This document shows positions 32,538 through 41,710 of a stretch of 64,000 bases of DNA, one piece after another. Both the position numbers and the translations under genes were made by a program. Each line of letters begins with the position of its first letter. Position 1 is the first letter of the stretch. Under the pieces are notes generated by a model. The model was given only the letters and a program-made list of their open reading frames with translations, searched no databases and was not told where the DNA came from. The DNA comes from JACVRW01 sp034664085 (GTDB lineage: Bacteria; Actinomycetota; Thermoleophilia; Solirubrobacterales; Thermoleophilaceae): assembly GCA_034664085.1 (NCBI GenBank), contig JAXDII010000026.1:1-64000 (forward strand), given 5' to 3'.

Positions 32538-33952
32538 GGCGCCGCCGGCAGGGAGTTGAAGTTGCAGGAGCCGAAGCCGGTGCCGAGCAGCTCGTCGATC
32601 GGGCTGCCGGGCTGGATCACCGTGCCGGCCCCGCCGATCAGCTGCTCCACGAGCCCTGGGTTGGTGGAGCCGACCTCCTCGAGCACGTCGTCGATCAGGC
32701 CGGTCAGCACCGCCGCCGGGACGTTGCAGATCGTCACGCGCCGCCACGGTCCCTGGCCGTCGGCGCTGGAGAACAGCGAGACGCCGTTCTGCGCGGTCCA
32801 GGCCAGCCAGTACAGGAGCCCCTCCTGGCGGCTGCGCTGCTGGGCCACGGGGAGGCCCGCCAGCGGCTCGGCCCCGCCTGGGTTGTAGGCGCCGATGTTG
32901 AAGAAGCGGTTGGCCTCCTCGAGCGAGGTGGACAGGTCCGGCGTCGCCCGGCTCAAGTCGCGCGCGGCCAGCCGCAGGTCATCGGTGAACGGGCGCGCCA
33001 CGCGCACGAACGGGCGGATCTGGCCGCGCAGGATCGGCGTCGTGTCCTCCAGGAACGGGGTGATCGCCGCGTTGGTCTGGTCGAGCTTGCGGATCGGCTC
33101 CCGCAGCGACTCCAGCGTCGTGCGCAGCAGCGGCGCGAACCCGCGTACCTCGTTCAGGGCGCGCTCGGACGCGCGCAGCGAGCCGGGCAGCAGCGCCACC
33201 GACGTGGAGATGTTCTGCTCCTCCGAGGCCAGCGCGTCGAAGACCCCGCGCGACGCGCTCACCAGCCGGCGCAGGTCCTCCGGCCGGCGTCCGAGCTCCT
33301 CCATCAGCAGCCCGTAGCGGTGGATCAGCCGCTTCAGGGCGCTGCGGCGCCGCGCCGTGGCGCGCATCACGCGGGCGAGGTCGCGGTGCACCGGCTCCAG
33401 CCGTCGGAAGACCTCCCGCAGGTCGCCCCCGCGGCCGCGCAGGCCCTTGCCCGCGCCCGCCACCAGCAGCTTGAGGTACGGCCGCGTGTCGGCGTCGAGC
33501 GCCGCGTAGATCTCGTCGGGGTCGACGTCGGGCAGCGTGTTCGCCACAGCGATGCGCCCGCCCTCGTCGAGCACGCGGCCCGTGCCGGGCGCGACCTCCA
33601 GGAACATGTCCTTGAGGGCGGTCTTCGGGCGCAGCAGCGCGGTCGCGTCCTCGCGGATCACGTCCTCGTAGTCGCTGTCCAGGTCCACCTCGACCACGGC
33701 CATGCCCTCGTCCACCTCGACGCCGGCGATGCGCCCCACCTCCACCCCGGCCACGCGCACGCTCTGCCCCTGGCCGGGCTGCACGGCCTGGGCGTTCTCG
33801 AGCTCGACGACGATCCGCTTCGGCGTGTCGTCGACGAGCGGGAAGCGCAGGTCCTGCTGGCGGAGGAGGTACACCGACACGCCGACGCCGAGCACGATCA
33901 GCCCGAGCACGGCGAGGAAGTCGCGCAGGTGCTTGCGGATCGCCACCCTCAC
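32534..33952 (-). CDS. MCE-family protein, fifth of the block
   Basis: 472 residues: transmembrane helix about 11-31, MCE domain about 45-125 (IVVELENAQAVQPGQGQSVRVAGVEVGR), then a helical tail of about 230 residues and a C-terminal region with one Cys pair (VTICNVP and GSCNFN). GTG start at 33952 overlaps the preceding stop (GTGA); a longer in-frame start would run into the upstream gene. Probably a subunit of the same hetero-oligomeric lipid conduit as its five neighbours. Confidence 0.87.
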   Translation of the reverse strand: MRVAIRKHLRDFLAVLGLIVLGVGVSVYLLRQQDLRFPLVDDTPKRIVVELENAQAVQPGQGQSVRVAGVEVGRIAGVEVDEGMAVVEVDLDSDYEDVIREDATALLRPKTALKDMFLEVAPGTGRVLDEGGRIAVANTLPDVDPDEIYAALDADTRPYLKLLVAGAGKGLRGRGGDLREVFRRLEPVHRDLARVMRATARRRSALKRLIHRYGLLMEELGRRPEDLRRLVSASRGVFDALASEEQNISTSVALLPGSLRASERALNEVRGFAPLLRTTLESLREPIRKLDQTNAAITPFLEDTTPILRGQIRPFVRVARPFTDDLRLAARDLSRATPDLSTSLEEANRFFNIGAYNPGGAEPLAGLPVAQQRSRQEGLLYWLAWTAQNGVSLFSSADGQGPWRRVTICNVPAAVLTGLIDDVLEEVGSTNPGLVEQLIGGAGTVIQPGSPIDELLGTGFGSCNFNSLPAAP

Positions 33953-35304
33953 GGCGTCACCTGCGTGTACGCCGGGTCGAGGGCCGAGCCGGCGGGCGCC
34001 TCGAGGTTGGGCGGCTGCTGGGTCTCGCACGGCACGTCCGGCCGGTGCGGCGGCGGCGTGTTGGGGTCAGGCGGGGCCGCCGGCTCGACCCGCCCGGCGG
34101 TCAGGTTGAGCGGGCTGACGCCCTGGATGTGGAAGACCGGCGTGTTCGCGTCGTTCACGCGGCTCTCGCCGGCCAGCCCGACGAAGCTGCGCATGATCTG
34201 CTCGCGCACCGCGTGGCCCGAGTTGCCCGCCTCGACGCTGGGGATGGCGGACTCGACGAACGGCACGAGGACCGAGTTGGTGCACGACGAGAGCGCCCTC
34301 AGCTGGCGCAGCGCCGGGATCAGCCCGCGGTTGAGGCGCACCAACGCGGGGACCGCCTGGCGCAGGTCGGCCGCCAGGCCCCTGAGCTCGTCCTCCTGCA
34401 CGAGGCCGCGGGCCTGGCCGATCCACGGGATCGCCGCGTCGAGCGTGGGCACCGTCGAGCGCACGCCCGGCAGCGCCTCGATCGAGAACCTGCGCAGCGT
34501 CGGCAGTGCGGCGTTCACCTCTCCGAGCGCGGGGTAGCCGGCGCGCAGCGTGTCGCGCAGGGCCGGCACCGCCGCCGCCAGCGCCGTGTCCTGGCCGGCG
34601 ATCGCGCCGGCCGTCGTGTTGAGGTCGGTCACGAGCTCCTGGAGCGCGGCGGGGTTCTCGCCGAGCGCCGCCACCACGCGCCGCTGGCTGCGCAGCACCC
34701 GCCGGAGGTCCTGCTTGGGCTGCACGCCCAGCAGCGCGTCGTTGGTGAGCGCACTGAGGCGGTAGGCGGGCTCGAACGACGGGATCGCGCGGTTGAGCGC
34801 CTGCGCGCCGCCCTTCGCGAGCGCCTCGGTGCCGTACTCGCGCAGCAGCGTCTGCAGGTCGGTGCGGATGTCGGACTGCAGCACGGACAGCACCTCGGGC
34901 AGCGTCACCGCGGTGGCCGTCTGGCTGATCGGGACCGTGCCGCCGTCCTCGAAGCTGGCGGCCGAGGCGGAGCCCGGCTGGAGGTCGACGAAGAAGTTGC
35001 CCTCGAGCAGGATGCGCGGGCGGATCTTCACCCTGGCGTCCTCGTGCACCGGCAGCGCGTCCTCGCGCAGCTCCATCGTCACGCGCGCCGCCGGGCGGCC
35101 GGCCTCGGCCGCCTCGATGCCGGTCACCTCGCCAACCTCCACGCCCGCGATCCGCACGGGGGCCCCCGCCTTCAGGTTCTGGGCGTCGCGGACCACCGCG
35201 TGCAGCTCGTACGGGTTGGCGAACGGGTTCGCCTTGGTGAAGCCGAAGTAGGCCGCCACCACGAGCACCACGAGCGTGAGGACGCCCGCGCGCAGCGCGC
35301 TCAC
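33949..35304 (-). CDS. MCE-family protein, fourth of the block
   Basis: 451 residues: a transmembrane helix right at the start (about 5-22), MCE domain about 34-120 (LHAVVRDAQNLKAGAPVRIAGVEVGEV), helical tail, and a Pro-rich C-terminus (PAAPPDPNTPPPHRPDVPCE). GTG start overlaps the third MCE gene's stop and its own stop overlaps the fifth gene's start, both GTGA. The Pro-rich end may contact the cell wall, which is inference. Confidence 0.87.
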   Translation of the reverse strand: MSALRAGVLTLVVLVVAAYFGFTKANPFANPYELHAVVRDAQNLKAGAPVRIAGVEVGEVTGIEAAEAGRPAARVTMELREDALPVHEDARVKIRPRILLEGNFFVDLQPGSASAASFEDGGTVPISQTATAVTLPEVLSVLQSDIRTDLQTLLREYGTEALAKGGAQALNRAIPSFEPAYRLSALTNDALLGVQPKQDLRRVLRSQRRVVAALGENPAALQELVTDLNTTAGAIAGQDTALAAAVPALRDTLRAGYPALGEVNAALPTLRRFSIEALPGVRSTVPTLDAAIPWIGQARGLVQEDELRGLAADLRQAVPALVRLNRGLIPALRQLRALSSCTNSVLVPFVESAIPSVEAGNSGHAVREQIMRSFVGLAGESRVNDANTPVFHIQGVSPLNLTAGRVEPAAPPDPNTPPPHRPDVPCETQQPPNLEAPAGSALDPAYTQVTP

Positions 35305-36830
35305 GGGACGTCCTCCAGGTGGTCGATTCCGAGCTGGCGCGACTTGTAGGTGCCGCCCGCCAGCCCGGGGGTGTCGCCGTCCACCACCACGTGGCTGCCG
35401 CCGCCGATGAAGCCGCCCGCAGAGTCGTCGGGCGGATAGCGGCCGTCGGTGATCAGCCGGTCCGGGTAGCCGTTCTGCCCGCTCTGGCAGTCGGCGCGCC
35501 CGCGCGAGTCGACCGCCGGCTGCGGGTACTGCGAGTGCAGCGACTGCACGCCCGTCGCCTGCGGGTCCTCGTCGGCCGGCACGTCGACCGGGCGGATCGA
35601 CTCCGTCGCGCCGAGCGTGTTGTCCTGGGTGCGGTCGGTGAGCTTGGCGAGGATGCGCTCGGCCGTCCCGCCGGGCACCACCTCCGACAGGTGGGTGCCG
35701 AGCGGGTTGAAGAAGTAGACGAGGTAGTTGCAGACCGTCTGGTACGGGGCGATCTCCTCGAGGGCTGGGCGGCTGACCTGCACCGCCCGGCGCAGGTCGC
35801 GCAGGGAGAGCAGCGTGCTCGGGTTGTCGGAGAGCTGCTCGAGCGCCTCGAGCAGCTGCTCCAGCTGTCCGGCCAGCTCAGGCGTGCGCCGGAACGCCGG
35901 CACGCCGGCCTGCAGCGCGCCGTTCACCAGCGGCAGCGCCCGGCGCAGCTCGGCGGCCCCTGGGCCGAGCCGGCGCGAGACGTCCGCGAAGCGCGCCAGG
36001 AACGGCGTCTGCACGCGGAACGAGCCCGTCGCCGCGGCCAGCGTCGGCGGGCTCTCCTCCAGCGTCTCCTGCAGCGCGGCGGGGTCGCGGTTGACCGCCG
36101 CGAACGTGTCGGCGAGCTCGCCGAACAGGCGCGCCTGCACGTCCGCAACGGGCGCTACCTGAGCGGCCGCCGCACCGAGCGCCGGGATCAGGCCGCGCAG
36201 CTCCGTGTCGGGATCGGAGAGGTTGCGCATGACCGGCTCGAGGTGGACCAGGAACGGCCTCAGCTCGTGGATGGCGGTGTTGATCTGCGGGCCGCGGCCG
36301 GCCAGGGCGTCGCCGAAGCCGGCGAGCGAGGCCTGGGCGTCCGCGCGCGTCCGGGGCTGGAAGGTCGAGAGCACGTCCTCCAGCTCGGGTGAGACGGCGG
36401 AGGCGTTGCGCAGCGGCACGGTGTCGCCCGTCTCGAAGGTGCGCTCGGCATCGCCCGGGATCAGCTCCACGTACTTGAGCCCGAGGGCCGACCGCGGGCG
36501 GACGCCGGCACGCGTGTCGACCGACAGCGGCTCGATCTGCTTGTCGAGCTTGAGCTCCAGCAGCGCCACCGACCGCTCGCGCCCGTTGACGGAGCGGCGC
36601 ACGCTCCGGATCTGCTCGACGACGCCGACCCTGAAGCCGCCGGCGCGCACGTCGTTGCCAGGCACGACCTTGGCGCCGCTCGGCAGCTCCACGTTGAGCT
36701 TGTAGGTCGGCACGAACGGGAGGCCGCTGTTGGCGTTGTACGAGATGAAGACCGCGATGATCGCGATCAGGACGGTGACCGCGCCGATCAGGACCGGGCT
36801 GGCGGCGAGCTGTCGCTGCGCGCCCCTCAT
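35301..36830 (-). CDS. MCE-family protein, third of the block
   Basis: 509 residues, the longest of the six: transmembrane helix about 12-32, MCE domain about 43-130 (LNVELPSGAKVVPGNDVRAGGFRVGVV), a long helical tail, and a C-terminal region of about 90 residues with HSQYPQPAVDSRGRADCQ, which is found in actinobacterial Mce proteins. ATG start overlaps the second gene's stop (ATGA). Confidence 0.88.
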   Translation of the reverse strand: MRGAQRQLAASPVLIGAVTVLIAIIAVFISYNANSGLPFVPTYKLNVELPSGAKVVPGNDVRAGGFRVGVVEQIRSVRRSVNGRERSVALLELKLDKQIEPLSVDTRAGVRPRSALGLKYVELIPGDAERTFETGDTVPLRNASAVSPELEDVLSTFQPRTRADAQASLAGFGDALAGRGPQINTAIHELRPFLVHLEPVMRNLSDPDTELRGLIPALGAAAAQVAPVADVQARLFGELADTFAAVNRDPAALQETLEESPPTLAAATGSFRVQTPFLARFADVSRRLGPGAAELRRALPLVNGALQAGVPAFRRTPELAGQLEQLLEALEQLSDNPSTLLSLRDLRRAVQVSRPALEEIAPYQTVCNYLVYFFNPLGTHLSEVVPGGTAERILAKLTDRTQDNTLGATESIRPVDVPADEDPQATGVQSLHSQYPQPAVDSRGRADCQSGQNGYPDRLITDGRYPPDDSAGGFIGGGSHVVVDGDTPGLAGGTYKSRQLGIDHLEDVP

Positions 36831-38257
36831 GGCGCGAGCAGGTAGTCGAGAAGGGCGGCGTTGCCCGCGTGCGGAAGGGCCGGTGCGGCGGCCGGCGTGG
36901 CCGCGGACGCGGCCGGCGGCGGGGCGTTCTCGGTGGGATCGGGCGTGGTCACGCCCGGCTGGGTCGGGCCGACGAACTGGTTGCAGTCCTCCAGCAGCTC
37001 GTCGTCCGGGTCCGTGGTGTACCCCACGCACCCGTTGACGACGATGCCGAGGCGCAGCACGTGCCCGACGTCGTCGAGCGCGTTGGTGCTGAGCGCCTGC
37101 CAGTAGAAGTAGTTCCAGATCGCCTCCATGCCGGTGAAGCCGCCGCGGCCCGAGATGTGCGTCTTGTCCGGCGCCGGCGGGTCGGTGGCGGCGGCGCGAG
37201 CGTCCGGCTCCACGGCACGCTCGCGGTCGTCGATCGTCTGGAGGAACTGGCGCAGCGGCTTGGCCAGGCCGGGGGCGTCGCGCGCCAGCCGGCGCAGCTC
37301 GGCGATCTCCTCGTCGCTCGCGCGCACGGCGCGTCGGCCGACCCGGGACGCCTCGCCGAGCGCGGCGACCGCGGGCCGCCCCGCTTGCGCGAACGGGCGC
37401 AGCCGGATCAGGAAGGTGTCCAGGTCGTCCGACGCCGCGCCGAGGTCGCGCAGCACCGGCTGCTGTGCCCGGGCGAGGTCGCCGAGCCGCCCCATGTACG
37501 GCTCCAGCTCGCCGAGGAAGGCCGGCAGGCGCCGGAACGTCTCGGCTAGCTCGGTGCGCCGCGTGGCGGTCGTGGCCGCGGTGCTCCCGGCCTCCCGCAC
37601 GAAGCGGCTGACGTCCCGCTTGCTCGCCTCGAGCTCTCCCACCACGCGGTCAGCGTCCGTCACGAACGACTCGATCGTGCGCGTCTGGCGCCCGAGGATG
37701 CGCAGCGTCTCGCTCGTCTCGCGCAGCCCCGGGTGGGCGCGGCGCAGCGCGTCGCTCAGGTCCTCCGGGCGCCCCGCCAGGCCGGCGCCCAGCTCCGCCA
37801 CGATCAGCCGCAGCCGCTCGCGGTACGGGCGGCGCAGGATGTTGTTGACCAGGTCCAGGCCGATCGTCGAGCTGGTCTGCTCCACGGGCACGCGCCCTCC
37901 GTCCGGCAGCCGGCGCTTCGACGTGCCGGGCTGGCAGTCGACGTAGTACTCGCCGATGAACGACTGCGGACGCACCTCACAGCGGGCGTCCGCGCGCAGG
38001 TCGGCGAGGCCGGGCTCGCTCACGTCCGCCTCGACGACCGCCAGCGGCCGCGCCTGTCCCTCCAGGCGCACCTCCCCGGTCTTGCCCGCGCGGACGCCGG
38101 CGATCTTGAAGTCGCCGCCCTCGGTCAGGCCGAACGCGTTGTCCAGCTCGACCAGATACGACTTGCCGCTGTCGGAGTCCTCCCCGCCCGCCCCCAGGGC
38201 TAGTGCCGCCACGAGGCACGCGGCCAGCAGGGCAATCGCGGCCGCCGCCCGCTTCAC
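36827..38257 (-). CDS. MCE-family protein, second of the block (possible lipoprotein)
   Basis: 476 residues: hydrophobic N-terminus (about 4-23) containing a lipobox-like LLAAC (Cys14), MCE domain about 33-110 (LVELDNAFGLTEGGDFKIAGVRAG), helical tail, then a Cys-containing GCVGYTTDPDDELLEDCNQF segment and an Ala/Pro-rich end. MceE of mycobacteria is a lipoprotein; here the hydrophobic stretch continues past the Cys, so lipidation is uncertain. GTG start overlaps the first gene's stop. Confidence 0.85.
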   Translation of the reverse strand: MKRAAAAIALLAACLVAALALGAGGEDSDSGKSYLVELDNAFGLTEGGDFKIAGVRAGKTGEVRLEGQARPLAVVEADVSEPGLADLRADARCEVRPQSFIGEYYVDCQPGTSKRRLPDGGRVPVEQTSSTIGLDLVNNILRRPYRERLRLIVAELGAGLAGRPEDLSDALRRAHPGLRETSETLRILGRQTRTIESFVTDADRVVGELEASKRDVSRFVREAGSTAATTATRRTELAETFRRLPAFLGELEPYMGRLGDLARAQQPVLRDLGAASDDLDTFLIRLRPFAQAGRPAVAALGEASRVGRRAVRASDEEIAELRRLARDAPGLAKPLRQFLQTIDDRERAVEPDARAAATDPPAPDKTHISGRGGFTGMEAIWNYFYWQALSTNALDDVGHVLRLGIVVNGCVGYTTDPDDELLEDCNQFVGPTQPGVTTPDPTENAPPPAASAATPAAAPALPHAGNAALLDYLLAP

Positions 38258-39621
38258 GGGCCCACCGACCTGAGGGCCGGGTCGCAGTCGAGCTGGGCGG
38301 CCTCGGCGGCAGAGAAGACGTTCGTGCCGTCGGACGCCGGCATCTCGTTGGCGCCGGGACAGCGGCGGAACTGCTTGGTCTTGGGCCCCGGCCCATAGAG
38401 CAGCTCGGAGAGGTTGATCCAGGCGCGCGAGAAGCCGCCCAGGGCGTCATAGGCGCCGGTCGTGGAGAAGTCGTCGAGCCAGCCCACGAAGTCCGGCGTG
38501 TAGGGCCTGCTGAACGCGATCGTCGGCGCGGCCGCGCGCAGCGCCGCGTCCGTCTCCGGGAAGGCGGCGCGCCGCGTGGCCCCGTTCACGCGCTGGCCGT
38601 CCAGCGCGACGCGGGAGAGCGGCGGGAAGCTGTCGATCAGCTCGATCAGGTCGTTCGTTGAGCCGGCGCGCTGGATCGTTCGTGACAGGTCGCGGATCGT
38701 CGGCTCGGCGTCGCGCGCGAACAGGCGCGCCTGGTCGAGGAACGGCCCCAGACGCCGCGCCGCCGGCTTGGCCGCCTCCACCAGCGGGTCGACGTCGTCG
38801 AGCGCCCGACGCAGGTTCACGAACGTGGTGTTGGCGCGCCGCATGAAGGGCGGCAGCCGCTCCACGGACTCCGCGAGCGCGTCCTGCTGGCTCCCCAGCG
38901 CCCCGAAGGTGGCGTTGAGGTTCGACACCACCCCGGTCAGCTCGCCGCGGCGCTCTGCGAGGGCGTGGACGAGCGTCGAGGTGTCGACCAGGAAGCGCTC
39001 GAGCAGCGCGTCGTCGCGCGTGAGCTCGGCGAACAGGCGGCTGCCGGTCGACAGCGCCGGGTTGAGGTAGTGGACGCCCTCGCGCAGCTGATCGCCGCGG
39101 CCGCGCAGCGTCTCGGCCTGCCCCTTGACGAAGTCGCGCAGCGATCCGCGCGTCTCCTCGTCGAAGAGCGCGAACACCTCGTCGAGCTCCACCGCGGTCT
39201 CGGTGTCGTCTGCGGCGATGCGCCCGCCGTCGGGGATGTCCTCGCCGTCGTCGGGGCCTAGGTGCAGGTCGATGTAGCGGTTGGCGATGCCCGACAGCGA
39301 GCTCTGCTTGACGATCGCCTGGGTTCCGGAGCGCAGCGGGGCGTAGTCGCCTTCGACGCTGAACGTGACCTCCGCCGTCCCGTCGGACGAGACGCCGATG
39401 TCATCGACGGTGCCGACCGTGTTGCCCGCCACCCGCACCTCGTTGCCGTTCACGAGCTGCCCGGCGTTGACGAACTCCGCGGTCACGCGGTAGCCGCCGT
39501 CAGCAGCGAACAGGACCACGGCCACGGCGGCGACCGCCGCCACCGCCAGGGCCACCGCGAGCACGCGCACGGCAAGTGGCGACCCACCGCCGTCGCGCAG
39601 TCGGTCCCCTCCTGCGCTCAT
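38254..39621 (-). CDS. MCE-family protein, first of the block
   Basis: 455 residues: 16 cytoplasmic residues, a transmembrane helix (about 17-40), MCE domain about 44-125 (VTAEFVNAGQLVNGNEVRVAGNTVGTV) and a helical tail ending with RRCPGANEMPASDG. The ATG has AGAGGA about 7 nt upstream. It starts 57 nt after menF on the same strand. No YrbE permease or MceG ATPase gene precedes it, unlike standard mce operons. Confidence 0.88.
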   Translation of the reverse strand: MSAGGDRLRDGGGSPLAVRVLAVALAVAAVAAVAVVLFAADGGYRVTAEFVNAGQLVNGNEVRVAGNTVGTVDDIGVSSDGTAEVTFSVEGDYAPLRSGTQAIVKQSSLSGIANRYIDLHLGPDDGEDIPDGGRIAADDTETAVELDEVFALFDEETRGSLRDFVKGQAETLRGRGDQLREGVHYLNPALSTGSRLFAELTRDDALLERFLVDTSTLVHALAERRGELTGVVSNLNATFGALGSQQDALAESVERLPPFMRRANTTFVNLRRALDDVDPLVEAAKPAARRLGPFLDQARLFARDAEPTIRDLSRTIQRAGSTNDLIELIDSFPPLSRVALDGQRVNGATRRAAFPETDAALRAAAPTIAFSRPYTPDFVGWLDDFSTTGAYDALGGFSRAWINLSELLYGPGPKTKQFRRCPGANEMPASDGTNVFSAAEAAQLDCDPALRSVGP

Positions 39622-39678
39622 GGGCGTCCTCTACCCCTTCGAGGCTTTGAATCACCCCCGCGCCCGCCCGGAGGCGCG

Positions 39679-41133
39679 TTATGACAACAGGGGCAGCAGG
39701 GCCTGGAGCTTGACCTCAGTTTCTGCGAGCTCCTCTGCGGGGACCGACTCACGCACGATCCCACAGCCGGCATAGAGGTGCGCGATCGGACCGCGCAGCA
39801 GGGCGCAGCGGAGGGCCACGCAGAACTCTCCGTCCTCCGCGAGGTCGGTCCAGCCCACTGCACCGGCGTACCAGCCGCGGTCGAGGCCCTCGAGCGCGGG
39901 GATCAGCGGCAGGGCGGCAGCGCGCGGCTCGCCGCCGACGGCGGGCGTCGGGAGCAGCATGCCCGCCAGCTCCACCGCCGGCAGCGGATCGGCGAGCTGA
40001 GCCCGAATTGGGGTAGCCAAATGTTGGACGTTCTGGACCTTCACCAGCACCGGCTCGTCGGCCGCCGTCACCCACACGCTGACCGGCTCGAGCGTGCGCT
40101 CGATGCGCCGCGCCACGATCGCCTGCTCCTCGCGGTCCTTGTCGCTGCGCAGCAGCTGCTCGCCGAGGTGGCCGTCCACCGCCGGGTCGGCGCTGCGCCG
40201 GGTCGTGCCGGCCAGGGCGACGGTCTGCGCGCGGGAGCCGTCGCGGCGCACCAGCAGCTCGGGGCTCGCGCCCACGAACGCGAGCTCGGGGGTGCCGACG
40301 CACCAGCAGAAGCACGCCGGGAACACCTCGCGCAGGGCGCCCAGCACGGCGGCCGGGTCGTGGTCCTGGGCGGCGTGGGCGCGCACCTCGCGCGCCAGCA
40401 CGAGCTTCTCGAGCTCGCCGGAGCGGATGCGCTCGACGCCGCGCTCCACGGCCTGCTCGTAGTGCGACGGCGGGGCGGCGCTCGCCACCCGCGTGCGCTG
40501 CACAGGGTCCGGGTCGATCAGCGGCATCGATGCGGGCGCGAGCCCGTCCACGCGCGCGACGGCGCGCTCGACCAGCGCCTCCGGCGCCTCGTCCCCGTCT
40601 GCGGTGACGCAGACGGTCATGCGCGCCTCACCGCGGTGGCGCGCCAGCGACACCTCCGGCAGCACCAGCGACGCCGGTGCCAGCGAGGACCACTCGGGGG
40701 CGGTGCCGCCGTCGTGGGCGAACGCGAAGCCGCCGACGAACACCGGCCCCGCCGCGGCGGGGCGACCCGGATCGCGGGCCGCATCGTCTGCCAGGGCCCG
40801 CCGCCCCAGCTCGCGCGCCCGCACGGCCACATCGCGAAAGCGGCCCGGCCCGTCCGACTCCAGCGCGGCGGCGCGCCCCAGCCCGGCCAGCACGAAGCCG
40901 TCGCGGTCGGGCTGCTCGAAGCAGAAGAAGCGGTCGTCCGGACGGCGCCCGGCCAGCACCGCGGCCGACACGTCGAGCTCCGCCGGGATCCGCACGGTCA
41001 CCGCGGCGACCACCGGGGCGCGCTCGCGGCGGGCGCGCACGACGGCCAGGTTCACGCGCTCGGCGAGCCGGGCGCGGGCGTCCGCGGGGAGCGCGAACGG
41101 GTTGGAGGCGGTGGCGGACCGGACTGTCACCAC
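39679..41133 (-). CDS. menF: Isochorismate synthase
   Basis: Chorismate-utilising enzyme that opens menaquinone synthesis. 484 residues; the C-terminal two thirds carry the family motifs KLVLAREVRAHA, GASPELLVRRDG, LAGTTRRS, VQNVQHLATPIRA, the PTPAVGGEP substrate segment, YAGAVGWTD and the terminal LYAGCGIV...ETEVKLQALL. Isochorismate synthase is preferred over anthranilate synthase because of the terminal signature and the men context, though the other men genes are 8 kb away behind the mce block. 13 nt after ilvN, so it is probably read from the ilvBN promoter. Confidence 0.9.
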   Translation of the reverse strand: MVTVRSATASNPFALPADARARLAERVNLAVVRARRERAPVVAAVTVRIPAELDVSAAVLAGRRPDDRFFCFEQPDRDGFVLAGLGRAAALESDGPGRFRDVAVRARELGRRALADDAARDPGRPAAAGPVFVGGFAFAHDGGTAPEWSSLAPASLVLPEVSLARHRGEARMTVCVTADGDEAPEALVERAVARVDGLAPASMPLIDPDPVQRTRVASAAPPSHYEQAVERGVERIRSGELEKLVLAREVRAHAAQDHDPAAVLGALREVFPACFCWCVGTPELAFVGASPELLVRRDGSRAQTVALAGTTRRSADPAVDGHLGEQLLRSDKDREEQAIVARRIERTLEPVSVWVTAADEPVLVKVQNVQHLATPIRAQLADPLPAVELAGMLLPTPAVGGEPRAAALPLIPALEGLDRGWYAGAVGWTDLAEDGEFCVALRCALLRGPIAHLYAGCGIVRESVPAEELAETEVKLQALLPLLS

Positions 41134-41146
41134 CGCGCGGTCCTCC

Positions 41147-41707
41147 CTAGGTCGCGCCGCGGCCGCGCGCCACGGCGATCTCGCCGGTGCGCACCATCTC
41201 GATCAGCCCGAAGGGCCGGACCATCTCCTCGAAGGCGGCGAGCTTCTCGTAGGTGCCGGTCATCTCCACGGTCACCGAGCGCTTCGACACGTCGACGGTC
41301 TTGCCGCGGAAGATCTCCGCGAACTGCATGACCTGGGCGCGGGTGTCGCCGTCCTGGCACGAGATCTTGAACAGGGCCAGCTCGCGCGCCACCGTCTCCC
41401 CCGGCTCGAGGTCGCGGATCTTGATCACGTGAACGAGCTTGTGGAGCTGCTTGGTGACCTGGTCGATCGGATGGGCCGCGCCGTCCACGGTCAGCGTGAT
41501 GCGGGACATCGAGTCGTCATCGGTCGGGCCGACCGCCAGCGAGTCGATGTTGAAGCCGCGCCGGGCGAACAGTCCCGCGATGCGGGCCAGCACGCCGGGC
41601 TTGTTCTCCACCAGCAGCGAGAGGATGTGCTTGCGGCCGGTCCGCCGGCCGACGCTGGCTTCGAGGTCCTCGAGGACGAGCACCTCGTTGGTGCCGGGCT
41701 CACCCAT
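41147..41707 (-). CDS. ilvN: Acetolactate synthase, small regulatory subunit
   Basis: 186 residues: N-terminal ACT domain (HILSLLVENKPGVLARIAGLFARRGFNIDSL) that binds valine for feedback control, then the C-terminal ALS small-subunit domain (ELALFKI... RGKTVDVSKRSVTVEMTGT). The first 25 residues form a short extension. It starts 3 nt after ilvB and is clearly co-transcribed with it. Confidence 0.95.
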   Translation of the reverse strand: MGEPGTNEVLVLEDLEASVGRRTGRKHILSLLVENKPGVLARIAGLFARRGFNIDSLAVGPTDDDSMSRITLTVDGAAHPIDQVTKQLHKLVHVIKIRDLEPGETVARELALFKISCQDGDTRAQVMQFAEIFRGKTVDVSKRSVTVEMTGTYEKLAAFEEMVRPFGLIEMVRTGEIAVARGRGAT

Positions 41708-41710
41708 CGC

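Noticed and set aside
31053..39621. MCE block as a recently acquired mobile element
   Set aside because: No integrase, direct repeats or tRNA at the edges, and composition matches the neighbours; overlaps with menD suggest long residence.
39622..39678. tRNA or small RNA between menF and the first MCE gene
   Set aside because: Only 57 bases, with an AGAGGA ribosome-binding site next to the start; no stable fold other than random GC pairing.
39679..41133. menF as anthranilate synthase TrpE
   Set aside because: The C-terminal signature and the PTPAVGGEP segment fit isochorismate synthases, and no trp genes are near; other men genes are.
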